Origin: an uncultured Prevotellaceae bacterium
GTDB taxonomy: Bacteria > Bacteroidota > Bacteroidia > Bacteroidales > Bacteroidaceae
Assembly: GCA_902781315.1 (NCBI GenBank)
Contig: CACZIT010000007.1
Coordinates: 1-64,000 of the forward strand
Direction: 5' to 3'
DNA length: 64,000 nucleotides
Shown here: piece by piece, positions 27,901 to 35,108 of the stretch
Position numbering within the stretch: the first letter of the stretch is position 1
Layout of the letters: each line of letters opens with the position of its first letter
Position numbers and translations under genes: made by a program
Notes under the pieces: model-generated
The model's database searches: none
What the model saw: only the letters and a program-made list of their open reading frames with translations
What the model was told of the DNA's origin: nothing

Positions 27901-28173
27901 ATCCTTACCGACTGGGCCCTCGAGGATGCTTCCTTCCTGCGCCTCAACACGCTGAGCCTTGGCTACACCCTGCCCAACTCGCTCACCAGCAAGATTGGCA
28001 TTGGCAACCTCCGCTTCTACGTAACTGGCTATAACCTTATCACCATCACCGACTACACAGGTTTCGATCCTGAGGCTGACGGTATTCGCAAGACGGCCCT
28101 CACGCCTAACTGCGACTACTCGTGCTATCCGCGCAGCCGCTCGTTCGTTGTTGGTCTGAACTTGAATTTCTAA
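24934..28173 (+). CDS. SusC-family TonB-dependent outer-membrane transporter
   Basis: A 1079-residue importer of oligosaccharides. Signal peptide (ending LSAQ), an N-terminal carboxypeptidase-regulatory-like domain (TIKGNVADNTGEPIIGATV), the plug domain (about 115-230, with IYGSRGANGVILVTTKSG, the SusC plug signature) and a 22-strand barrel to the C-terminus, which ends in an aromatic residue (LNLNF). With SusD it moves glycans into the periplasm using TonB. The context (GH28-GH105, CE12 nearby, uronate genes) points to pectic oligosaccharides, as inference. An in-frame ATG at 24955 may be the real start. Confidence 0.95.
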   Translation: MSGNLNHMRTTLVSLLLLMASALSAQTIKGNVADNTGEPIIGATVMEQGVTGNGIVTDIDGNFSLVLKGSSKKLTISYIGMKTQTIDVAGKSDVNVVLEDEATSLNDVVVIGYGTVKKKDLTGSVATVNSDVLQAVPVANASEALTGKMPGVQITTTEGSPDAEVKIRVRGGGSITQSNDPLYIVDGFPVDGISDIPANDIEDITVLKDASSTAIYGSRGANGVILVTTKSGKEGKTKVSYNAYYSWKKIAKKMDVIGARDYATWQYELALLKNGNNPEKISSYTDYFGNYQDIDMYDNIETNDWQDLVYGRTGNTFNHNININGGSENIKYAFSYAHMNDKAIQIGSNFKRDNFSLKLNTKPSKRTTLDFQARYANTDIRGGGANDATGSYDSDHRLRYAILYSPFPLKNFDASAGSADDELGNLYNPLQVQRDNDRKKNRKNLNIAGAFGWEVYDNLRLKTEFGYDDYTENDKRFWGLSTYYIKNVPAVNVQNMPAIRITDTFRHRFRNTNTVNYDFKKLINSDDHSLNVLVGHEYIITKKHVDADEAHGYPVDFDAATAWRLTAQAQSPYSIDDVYSADDKLLSFFGRVNYNFLDRYLLSATFRADGSSKFSKENRWGYFPSAAIAWRISSEPFMAGTTKWLDDLKLRLSYGTAGNNNIPVGQLVQMYEPKTTSWVNGVSSYWAPSKVMANPDLKWETTITRNLGLDFTLFGGALNGSIEGYINTTKDLLIEFPVGGTGYDTQYRNMGKTENKGVELSLTWHAVNKKDWGIDLGGNIALNRNKIKSLGIMEDYGWNTNWASTEIGNDYMIAVGEQLGTLMGYKLAGSGRYEVSDFSGYDEKEGWLGHDGKPIQSIIGEVRPGSLKLMDIAGAEDGGPDGKITADDITKIGTVNPDIFGGFNINVRAYGFDLAANFNYSIGNQVYNANKIEYTSTSKYQYRSLSSIMEAGKRWTNLDPATGLLSNDPARLAELNQNTTMWSPYMSKFILTDWALEDASFLRLNTLSLGYTLPNSLTSKIGIGNLRFYVTGYNLITITDYTGFDPEADGIRKTALTPNCDYSCYPRSRSFVVGLNLNF

Positions 28174-28193
28174 AAATGAGGAGGACAAACATT

Positions 28194-30008
28194 ATGAAGA
28201 ATTATATTAAGCTTTCTATATTATCGCTTTCTGTGATGGGATTGGCTTCCTGCGATATGGACGCACCCAGCATCTCGTCACTCGATGCCTCGTCCGTCTT
28301 CGGAACCTATTCGCTGGCCGAGGCTGAGGTGATGTCCATTCACGTGTCGTTTGGCGAAACCAACTCCTATCGCGGACGCTTCCTGCCCTACTACGGCATC
28401 AACACCGACGTGGAATGGGGCAACACGCCGTCTTACAACGACCGTCTCTCCGACAAGCAGAGCCTCTGGAACTACAACACGCTCGACGCTAACGGCCAGA
28501 TGAACACCACCAACAATGCCTACGCCAAGTTCTACGAGGGCATTGAGCGTGCCAACCTCGCCATTCAGGGACTGCGCCAGTATGGCAACATCGAGTCGAA
28601 CCGCGACATGGCTCAGCTGCTGGGTGAAGCGCTCACGCTGCGTGCCGTCATCTACAACGACCTCATTAAGGCCTGGGGCGACGTGCCCGCTCGCTTCGAG
28701 CCCAACAACTCTGATAACCTCTATCTGCCGCGCACCAACCGCGACGTCATCTACAAGCAGCTGCTCGCCGACCTCGAGGAGGCCGAGAACTACTGCTACT
28801 GGGCTAACGAGAACAAGATTACCAAGTCTACCGAGCGCATCAACAAGGACTTCGTCAAGGGCCTCCGTGCACGTCTGGCTCTCTATGCCGGTGGCTACGG
28901 TCTTCGTGGCGACGGCTATCGCCTTTCGAAGGATGCCGACCTGGCTCCGCAGAAGATGTACGAGATTGCCCGCAAGGAGTGCGAGGAAGTCATTGCCCAC
29001 GGCTCCAGCAAACTGGGTGCCTTCAAGGACAACTTCCTGAAACTCTGTCAGGACAACGTGACCGCCGGTGGCGAAAGCCTCTGGGAGATTCCCTTCTCGG
29101 CAGGTCGTGGCCGCGTGCTCTACACCTGGGGTGTGCGCCACCGCGCCAAGGACCAGTACACACAGCAGGCTCAGGGTGGTGTCAACGGCCCCGTGCCCAC
29201 GCTCTACTACGACTACGATGCCGACGACATCCGCCGCGACATCACCTGCGTGCCTTACGAGTGGGGCAACCAGCTCGTCGATGGCAAGTCGCACGTTGTG
29301 CTCACCGGCAACACCCGCTGGATGTTCGGCAAGCTGCGCTACGAGTGGATGAACCGCATCGTTACCTCTACCAACGACGACGGTGTCAACTGGCAGTACA
29401 TGCGTTTGGCCGATGTCTATCTGATGGCTGCCGAAGCTGAAAACGAACTCGGCAACACCGCCGCCGCATGGAGCTACATGAAGCCCGTGCTCGACCGCGC
29501 TCTGCCTGCCGCCAAGGTGGCAGCCCTCCAGGCTAAGTACACCGCCAACCAGACGGCTTTCCGTCAGGGCATCTACGAGCAGCGCGCTCTTGAGTTCGCT
29601 GGCGAGGCTCTGCGCAAGCACGACCTCGTTCGCTGGGGTATCATCGACCAGAAGATGGCTGAAGCCAAGACCAAGCTGAAGGCGCTCGCCACCCGCACTG
29701 GTGCCTACGAGGGCCTGCCCGACAAGGTCTTCCTCTATCCCTCTGAAGATGCCAACGACATTCGCGTCTACGGTCTCAACAAGGGCGAGAACGATGCCGA
29801 CTACATCAACACCCTCACAGCCGAAGGTTGGGAGTCGAAGAACTGGTTCGAGGACAGCAAGGGCGTCATCCTGACCGACGACATCATCGATGGTCTTTAT
29901 GTTGCAACGCCCAGCACCCATTGCGTGTGGCCTATCTGGAAGTGCTTCATCGATGCCAGCAACAACATGCTCAACAACGACGGCAACCTCGGCCAGCTCA
30001 GCGATTAA
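28194..30008 (+). CDS. SusD-family outer-membrane glycan-binding lipoprotein
   Basis: A 604-residue lipoprotein partner of SusC. Signal MKNYIKLSILSLSVMGLASC with the acylated Cys at residue 20. The body has the RagB/SusD TPR-like helices (ALTLRAVIYNDLIKAWGDVP) and the C-terminal SusD block (YMRLADVYLMAAEAENELGN, RALEFAGEALRKHDLVRW). It captures oligosaccharides at the surface and closes over the SusC pore. The start at 28194 follows a strong GAGGAGG-type ribosome site; a longer frame into susC was rejected. It lies 20 bases after susC. Confidence 0.95.
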   Translation: MKNYIKLSILSLSVMGLASCDMDAPSISSLDASSVFGTYSLAEAEVMSIHVSFGETNSYRGRFLPYYGINTDVEWGNTPSYNDRLSDKQSLWNYNTLDANGQMNTTNNAYAKFYEGIERANLAIQGLRQYGNIESNRDMAQLLGEALTLRAVIYNDLIKAWGDVPARFEPNNSDNLYLPRTNRDVIYKQLLADLEEAENYCYWANENKITKSTERINKDFVKGLRARLALYAGGYGLRGDGYRLSKDADLAPQKMYEIARKECEEVIAHGSSKLGAFKDNFLKLCQDNVTAGGESLWEIPFSAGRGRVLYTWGVRHRAKDQYTQQAQGGVNGPVPTLYYDYDADDIRRDITCVPYEWGNQLVDGKSHVVLTGNTRWMFGKLRYEWMNRIVTSTNDDGVNWQYMRLADVYLMAAEAENELGNTAAAWSYMKPVLDRALPAAKVAALQAKYTANQTAFRQGIYEQRALEFAGEALRKHDLVRWGIIDQKMAEAKTKLKALATRTGAYEGLPDKVFLYPSEDANDIRVYGLNKGENDADYINTLTAEGWESKNWFEDSKGVILTDDIIDGLYVATPSTHCVWPIWKCFIDASNNMLNNDGNLGQLSD

Positions 30009-30048
30009 TGGGATTGTATTCACAATATAACTACGTAAATACTGAATT

Positions 30049-31674
30049 ATGAAATCAAATATCAAGCAATTCATATCGGGACTCCCCTCCCTTAGGAGGG
30101 GTCGGGGGAGGCTCTTTATGCTGGGGCTGGCAACGCTGGCCTTGGCATCGTGTGGCGACGTGGCCGACGAAATCACGAGCGTCATCTACGGACGTAACTT
30201 CTCGCCCACCAACCTCGAGGCACGCGTGGTCAACCGCACCAACGTGCGCCTCACTTGGACTCCCGTCGACGGAGCCACGAGCTACAACATCGAGGTATAT
30301 GCCAACGACAGCCTGACTTTCGCAGGCACACCTCAGAAGACCATCACCGGCATTACGGCTGGCCAGATTCCCTACACCGTAACCGGTCTCTACGGACAGA
30401 CTCAGTACTCCTTCCGCGTGCAGGCTGTCACCGAGGGCGACCAGTCGCGCGATTCGAAGTGGTCGGGCGCCTATGCAAAGACCGAGAGCGAGCAGATTTT
30501 CTTCACCGTGAAGGACGAAGACATCACCGCTAACAGCGTCACGCTGCGTTGGCCTGCCGGCGAGGAAGCCGACCTCATCACGCTCAATCCCGGTGGCATC
30601 ACCCACACCGTGACCGCTGCTGAAGTGGCTGCCGGTGCCGCTACCGTGACGGGTCTTGCTCCCGAGACCACCTACACCGCTACGCTCACCCGCGAAGGCA
30701 AGACCCGCGGTAAGATTGAGTTCACCACTGCTGTCGACCTCGGAGGTGCCATCGCCGTCAATCCTGGCGACGACCTCGCTGCCATCGTAGCCGCTGCCGA
30801 GAACGGAGCCACGCTGGCCCTCTTCCCCGGTGAGTATGGCATCAAGACCGACGAAGCCGACTTCGGCGGTTCGCTCACGGTCGACAAGAACCTCTCCATC
30901 AAGAGCGTTCGCGCCGGCGACCGTGCTGTCATCAAGGGTCGTGTGAAGATCGACAACGCCAGCCTCGACCTCTATCAGGTCATTCTCGACGGTACAGGAA
31001 CAGATGGTGGCCAGTGCTTCGACTTCTCTGCCGATGGTACCGTCGACCACCTCGCCATCGAGGATTGCGAAGTGCGCAACTACACGAAGGGCTTCTACTA
31101 CATCAACAAGGCCGTGAAGGTGGGCTCCATCACCATCAACAACTGCCTCATCCACGACATCGAGTGCTCGGGTGGCGACTTCTTCGACAGCCGTAAGGGT
31201 GTGTTCCAGACGCTCAACGTCACCAACACCACCATCTACAACTGCGCTAAGGAGCGCGACGTCGTGCGTATGGACAACGTAGGCGACTTCGCCGATGTGG
31301 CACCCGCCATCAAGATCGACCACTGCACCTTCGCCAACGTAGGCTCCGGCGGTGCCAACTACCGCTTCTTCTACGTTCGCCATGCAGGCAACAAGATCAC
31401 GTTCACCAACAACATCGTGACCGACTTCAACAACAAGCGTGGCTTTGCCAACCAGAAGTCTACCGATGCTGCCCCGACGCTCGAGAACAACTACTACTGG
31501 AACACCCAGAACCTGCTCTCGCTGGCCGATGGCAACACCGAGGCCATCTCCTGGTTTGACACCAACGGCAAGGAAGTCGACCCGCAGTTCAAGAACGCTG
31601 CCGCCGGCGACTTCACCGTTGGCAACGAGGACGTGAAGTACTACGGCATCGGCGACCCGCGCTGGACAAAGTAA
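30049..31674 (+). CDS. Surface lipoprotein with fibronectin-like domains and a C-terminal beta helix (DUF4957/DUF5123 type)
   Basis: A 541-residue lipoprotein, third gene of the SusC operon. The lipobox is LASC with the Cys near residue 35. Two fibronectin-type III-like beta domains follow (about 50-145 and 150-230), then a right-handed parallel beta helix (about 240-541; VDHLAIEDCEVRNYTKGFYY, ITINNCLIHDIECSGGD). Proteins of this build occur in pectin loci and probably bind pectin or act as lyases; no catalytic set is obvious. The N-terminus carries an odd insert, SGLPSLRRGRGR, encoded by a G+C-rich hairpin (30084-30101). A second start ATG at 30118, preceded by GGGGGAGG, is possible. Confidence 0.82.
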   Translation: MKSNIKQFISGLPSLRRGRGRLFMLGLATLALASCGDVADEITSVIYGRNFSPTNLEARVVNRTNVRLTWTPVDGATSYNIEVYANDSLTFAGTPQKTITGITAGQIPYTVTGLYGQTQYSFRVQAVTEGDQSRDSKWSGAYAKTESEQIFFTVKDEDITANSVTLRWPAGEEADLITLNPGGITHTVTAAEVAAGAATVTGLAPETTYTATLTREGKTRGKIEFTTAVDLGGAIAVNPGDDLAAIVAAAENGATLALFPGEYGIKTDEADFGGSLTVDKNLSIKSVRAGDRAVIKGRVKIDNASLDLYQVILDGTGTDGGQCFDFSADGTVDHLAIEDCEVRNYTKGFYYINKAVKVGSITINNCLIHDIECSGGDFFDSRKGVFQTLNVTNTTIYNCAKERDVVRMDNVGDFADVAPAIKIDHCTFANVGSGGANYRFFYVRHAGNKITFTNNIVTDFNNKRGFANQKSTDAAPTLENNYYWNTQNLLSLADGNTEAISWFDTNGKEVDPQFKNAAAGDFTVGNEDVKYYGIGDPRWTK

Positions 31675-31695
31675 TTCCCCTACTCTATTTCATAC

Positions 31696-31729
31696 AAAGA
31701 AACCCGGCGAAAAATCGTCGGGTTTCTTT
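31696..31729 (+). terminator. Terminator of the pectin operon
   Basis: AAAGAAACCCGGCGA (31696-31710) pairs with TCGTCGGGTTTCTTT (31715-31729) with one G-T pair; T-rich ends follow. It ends the susC-susD-beta helix transcript. Confidence 0.85.
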
Positions 31730-31809
31730 ATATATAGTATTATGCTTTGTGTTCTTACATTCACAAGGTCTGATTCCAAATTACCCTTTTTCCGCCTATA
31801 GATCTGTAT

Positions 31810-31923
31810 TACCAACTGTTTACCACGCGCTGGTAATCCATGTACCACGGCCTGGTAAAGGTATTACCACGCGCTGGGAGATCGTTTACCAGGCCCTGGT
31901 ACAACTATTACCAGGCCGTGGTA
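31810..31923 (+). repeat. Five-copy 22-bp array of TACCA-N5-TGGTA palindromes
   Basis: Copies start at 31821, 31843, 31865, 31887 and 31909, exactly 22 bases apart: cores CGCGC, CGGCC, CGCGC (arm decayed to TGGGA), GGCCC and GGCCG. A half site TACCA lies at 31810, 11 bases before the first full copy. The core changes keep G+C and often keep pairing. Same family as 5406-5493. Confidence 0.9.
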
Positions 31924-31935
31924 ATACTTCTGGAA

Positions 31936-32170
31936 GGCCCTCATGAATATTCCAACTCACGCTGAAATAATGACATGCAAGGTGCAACATCTTCGAAGTC
32001 GTGTTCTTGCGTGAGTTGCGATAAGCCCCTGGTCAGTAGACCTGGGGGTACCAATACTTTGACTTCTCCGAAGTCATTCATTGGCAACAGGTCCGCTCGG
32101 CGACGCGCTCAGCGCAAAGGGACGCCTTCATATCGAAGCGGAGAAAGAACTGCTATATTATTCCTAACAA
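31936..32170. other. Unassigned hairpin-rich intergenic stretch
   Basis: No credible gene. Seen here: inverted repeat CAACTCACGC (31953-31962) / GCGTGAGTTG (32009-32018); hairpin CCCCTGGTC-AGTA-GACCTGGGG (32026-32047); hairpin GACTTC-TCC-GAAGTC (32061-32075). The density of pairings suggests a structured RNA or a decayed repeat element, but no promoter was recognised on either strand. An 87-codon frame at 31975 looks non-coding in composition. Confidence 0.4.
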
Positions 32171-32173
32171 AAA

Positions 32174-32202
32174 CCCCAGAGCAACCTGATGTTGCTCTGG
32201 GG
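32174..32202 (-). terminator. Terminator of the aspA operon
   Basis: CCCCAGAGCAAC (32174-32185) pairs perfectly with GTTGCTCTGGGG (32191-32202). Leftward it is followed by TTTTTGTT. It lies about 200 bases past the aspA stop, beyond the three tandem repeats. Confidence 0.85.
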
Positions 32203-32210
32203 AATTATGT

Positions 32211-32420
32211 CGAGTTTGTTCACGCGCGGCAAAGCTGAAGCGAGCTTCGCTTTGCTCTTACTTAACCAAAAACTTGGCTGCGCCGAGTTTGTTCACGCGC
32301 GGCAAAGCTGAAGCGAGCTTCGCTCTGCTCTTACTTAACAACAAACTTGGCTGCGCCGAGTTTGTTCACGCGCGGCAAAGCTGAAGTGAGCTTCGCTTTG
32401 CTCTTACTTAACCACAAACT
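32211..32420 (-). repeat. 73-bp tandem repeat, three copies, running into the aspA 3' end
   Basis: Copies begin (top strand CGAGTTTGTTCACGCGCGGC) at 32211, 32284 and 32357, a pitch of exactly 73. The third runs into the aspA stop codon (32404-32406) and last codons. Each unit holds a hairpin GCAAAGC..GCTTTGC with an inner GAAGC/GCTTC stem. Read leftward, copies 1 and 2 each end with a near copy of the enzyme's last codons (AAKFLVK-stop or AAKFVVK-stop versus the true HKFVVK-stop), so the array arose by duplicating the gene end. Confidence 0.88.
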
Positions 32421-33819
32421 TGTGGCCGGCGAGCATGTTCTTCGGGTCGAGGGCCTCGTCGAGTTTCTCCTGCGTCATGATGCCCTTCTCGAGCACAATA
32501 TCGTAGACAGAACGGTTGGTCTCGAGGGCTTCCTTGGCAACCTTCGACGAAGTCTTGTAGCCAATGTAAGGATTCAGGGCGGTGACGATACCGATGGAGT
32601 TCTTCACCATCTCGTAGCAGCGCTCCTTGTTGACTGTGATGCCGAGCACGCACTCCTCGGTGAGGGTGTCGATGGCGTTCTTCAACCACGTGAGGCTCTC
32701 GATGAGGGCTTCGGTGATGACGGGCTCCATCACGTTGAGCTGCAGCTGACCAGCCTCGGCAGCAAACGAGACGGTGGTGTCGTTGCCAATGACCTTGAAG
32801 CAAACCTGGTTGACGACTTCGGGAATGACGGGGTTCACCTTACCGGGCATGATGCTGGAACCGGGAGCCTTCGGGGGCAGGTTGATTTCGTTCAGGCCGC
32901 AACGGGGACCGGAAGCCATCAGGCGGAGGTCGTTACAAATCTTCGAGAGCTTCACAGCCAGACGCTTCAGGGCGCTGGAGTAGCTGACGTAGGCACCCGT
33001 GTCGGGCGTAGCTTCAACGAGGTCGGCAGCCGATACGAAGGCCTCACCCGTGAGCTTCGACAGGTTGGCAGCGCAGAGCTTGGCGAAGCCGGGAACGGCA
33101 TTCAGACCTGTACCGATGGCGGTGCCACCCATGTTGATTTCGTGCAGCAGTTTCACGTTGCGCTCGAGGTTGAGAATTTCCTCCTCGAGGTTGTTGGCAT
33201 AGGCATTGAACTCCTGTCCGCTGGTCATGGGAACGGCGTCCTGCAGCTGGGTACGACCCATCTTGATGACGTCCTTGAACTCCTCGCCCTTGAAGCGCAG
33301 AGCCGAGATCAGACCCGTCAGCGAAGCCACGAGGCTCTTGTTCATGCGAATGAGGGCCAGGCGGATGGTGGTGGGATAGACGTCGTTGGTGGACTGACCG
33401 CAGTTGCAGTGGTCGTTGGGATAACAATGCTGATAGTCACCCTTCTCGTAGCCCATGATTTCGAGGGCGCGGTTGGCAATGACCTCGTTGGCATTCATGT
33501 TGACCGATGTGCCTGCACCACCCTGCATCATGTCGATGGGGAAGTTCTCGTGCCACTTGCCGTCGATAATCTCACGGCAAGCCTGCGAGATGGCCCCAGC
33601 GATCTCGTCGTTGATGACACCCAGGGCGTGGTTGGTCTGCACGGCAGCCAGCTTCACGTAGGCGATGGCGATGACGTAGTCGGGATAGTCGCGCATCTTC
33701 TTGCGAGAGATGTGATAGTTGTTGATACCACGCTGAGTCTGCACGCCATAGAGTGCTTCAGCAGGAACTTTGAGCTCGCCCAGAAGGTCGCTCTCTACTC
33801 TGAATTTCTTTTCTTCCAT
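32404..33819 (-). CDS. aspA: Aspartate ammonia-lyase
   Basis: A 471-residue member of the fumarase/aspartase superfamily. The signature GSSIMPGKVNP is present, along with GQSTNDVYPTTIRLA and the HENFPIDMMQGGAGTSVNMN block, which favours aspartase over class II fumarase. It splits aspartate into fumarate and ammonia in the cytoplasm. It is the last gene of the leftward dcuB-asparaginase-porin-aspA operon, so asparagine taken up or hydrolysed in the periplasm would become fumarate here. Aspartase is preferred over fumarase largely because of this context. Confidence 0.9.
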   Translation of the reverse strand: MEEKKFRVESDLLGELKVPAEALYGVQTQRGINNYHISRKKMRDYPDYVIAIAYVKLAAVQTNHALGVINDEIAGAISQACREIIDGKWHENFPIDMMQGGAGTSVNMNANEVIANRALEIMGYEKGDYQHCYPNDHCNCGQSTNDVYPTTIRLALIRMNKSLVASLTGLISALRFKGEEFKDVIKMGRTQLQDAVPMTSGQEFNAYANNLEEEILNLERNVKLLHEINMGGTAIGTGLNAVPGFAKLCAANLSKLTGEAFVSAADLVEATPDTGAYVSYSSALKRLAVKLSKICNDLRLMASGPRCGLNEINLPPKAPGSSIMPGKVNPVIPEVVNQVCFKVIGNDTTVSFAAEAGQLQLNVMEPVITEALIESLTWLKNAIDTLTEECVLGITVNKERCYEMVKNSIGIVTALNPYIGYKTSSKVAKEALETNRSVYDIVLEKGIMTQEKLDEALDPKNMLAGHKFVVK

Positions 33820-33855
33820 AATTATTAGTTATTGTTTTTGAGGGTGTTGTTTTAA

Positions 33856-35079
33856 TTAGTAACACTTGATGCGATACATGAAGCCGAGTTCGATGCGGTT
33901 GGTATTGTGAGAGGACAGACCGATCTTCTCGCTGTAGTTGTACTTGTGGCCGATGTAGGCAAGGAACACACGGAAGTCCTGCGACTTGTCGGGATAGTAC
34001 TCCACGGAGCCAGCCCAGCCGATGGACTTGCGGAAGTTCTTCAGCTTGTCGATGTTCTTCACGTTGGCAGTCTCGTAGGTACCCTTGAGCATGAGGTTCC
34101 ATTGGGGAGCAAACTGCCAGTTGAGCTTTGTGATGAAGGAGTTGTAGTTCACATCCTTGAAACGGACGTTCTGAGTGCGATCAGGGTCGATTTCGGCCTC
34201 TGACAGATAGGCTGAAACACCATCGCTGGATGCAACCCCCAGGCGGTCGAAGCCGTCCCAGGCTCCCATGTAGTCGAAGTACCATTGCAACTTCGGGAGA
34301 TTCAGGCGCTGTCCAAGGACGAGCATCTTTGAGCTCAGCCCTTCAGCCTGCTTCTGCGTGCCCCATGACCAGCGCGTCTGCAACTTGTCGTTGAAGAACG
34401 AACCGTTCCAGTTCAAGATGAACGTCAGAGGATGATTGGCAGGGTGTACGGCTTCCAGTTCATGATCGGGACCTACTGTCATGAGGTAATCGCCATAGTC
34501 CTCAGTCAGCTGACCATTGTTGGCATTTGAGACCTCAACAGCAATCTCCTGCGTTGGCACAGGCTTGTAGCTGGCCACGAAACCAGCCATGAAGTTGTCC
34601 ATGTTGTCAACCATGTCGGAGTACTGATAGATGTACATAGGGTTCTCGTCGAACTCGAAACCACCCCATATCTGGCACATCTTACCACCCATGAGCGAGA
34701 GTTTGTCGTTCAGGTTGTAGCCCACCATCATGATGTCGGTAGCCTTGGCAAAGTTGTCCTCGCCCTTGGCAGCATTCGACTTGTTCATGCGGTGACGCAG
34801 ACGGTAGAACAGCTTGTCGGTGAGGTTACCCTTGATTTCGAGACGCATCTGCTTGTTGGCAAAGTGCGACGTCCACTCGTCGTCGTAGGAACTGGCCTGA
34901 GCCGATGCAGCATAGTTGAAATAGACGTTGAACATATCGTTCTTCTTTTCAATCTTTGCCACGCGCTCAGCGAGAGATTGGTAGTCGCCATCGTTGCCAC
35001 CCATACGGGTGTTGCCGCCCTGGGCATTGGCCGTAAGAGTCACGGCAAGCATGGCGCTGAACAGAATTAATTGCTTCAT
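33856..35079 (-). CDS. Porin-like outer-membrane beta-barrel protein (OprO/OprP type)
   Basis: A 407-residue protein with a signal peptide (MKQLILFSAMLAVTLTANAQ), a short heptad-like stretch (SLAERVAKIEKKNDMF) and then 14-16 amphipathic strands typical of phosphate-selective-porin-like barrels (FADKL-type turns, GAWDGFDRLG, RIELGFMYRIKCY at the end). It lies 29 bases downstream of the asparaginase gene and 36 bases upstream of aspA, so it is probably the outer-membrane entry for asparagine, aspartate or dicarboxylates. The substrate is inferred from context only. Confidence 0.82.
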   Translation of the reverse strand: MKQLILFSAMLAVTLTANAQGGNTRMGGNDGDYQSLAERVAKIEKKNDMFNVYFNYAASAQASSYDDEWTSHFANKQMRLEIKGNLTDKLFYRLRHRMNKSNAAKGEDNFAKATDIMMVGYNLNDKLSLMGGKMCQIWGGFEFDENPMYIYQYSDMVDNMDNFMAGFVASYKPVPTQEIAVEVSNANNGQLTEDYGDYLMTVGPDHELEAVHPANHPLTFILNWNGSFFNDKLQTRWSWGTQKQAEGLSSKMLVLGQRLNLPKLQWYFDYMGAWDGFDRLGVASSDGVSAYLSEAEIDPDRTQNVRFKDVNYNSFITKLNWQFAPQWNLMLKGTYETANVKNIDKLKNFRKSIGWAGSVEYYPDKSQDFRVFLAYIGHKYNYSEKIGLSSHNTNRIELGFMYRIKCY

Positions 35080-35108
35080 TATATTAATAAGGTGTTAAAG
35101 GTTTTCGA

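Noticed and set aside
28278..30185. 635-codon open frame antisense to susD
   Set aside because: Same cause: mirror of a strongly biased coding gene, no recognisable domain, no promoter.
31975..32238. 87-codon gene in the repeat region
   Set aside because: Composition (Ser/Arg/Pro-rich) and its course through the aspA terminator make it unlikely to be coding.
32347..33828. 493-codon frame antisense to aspA
   Set aside because: Shadow frame; the opposite strand has all aspartase motifs.
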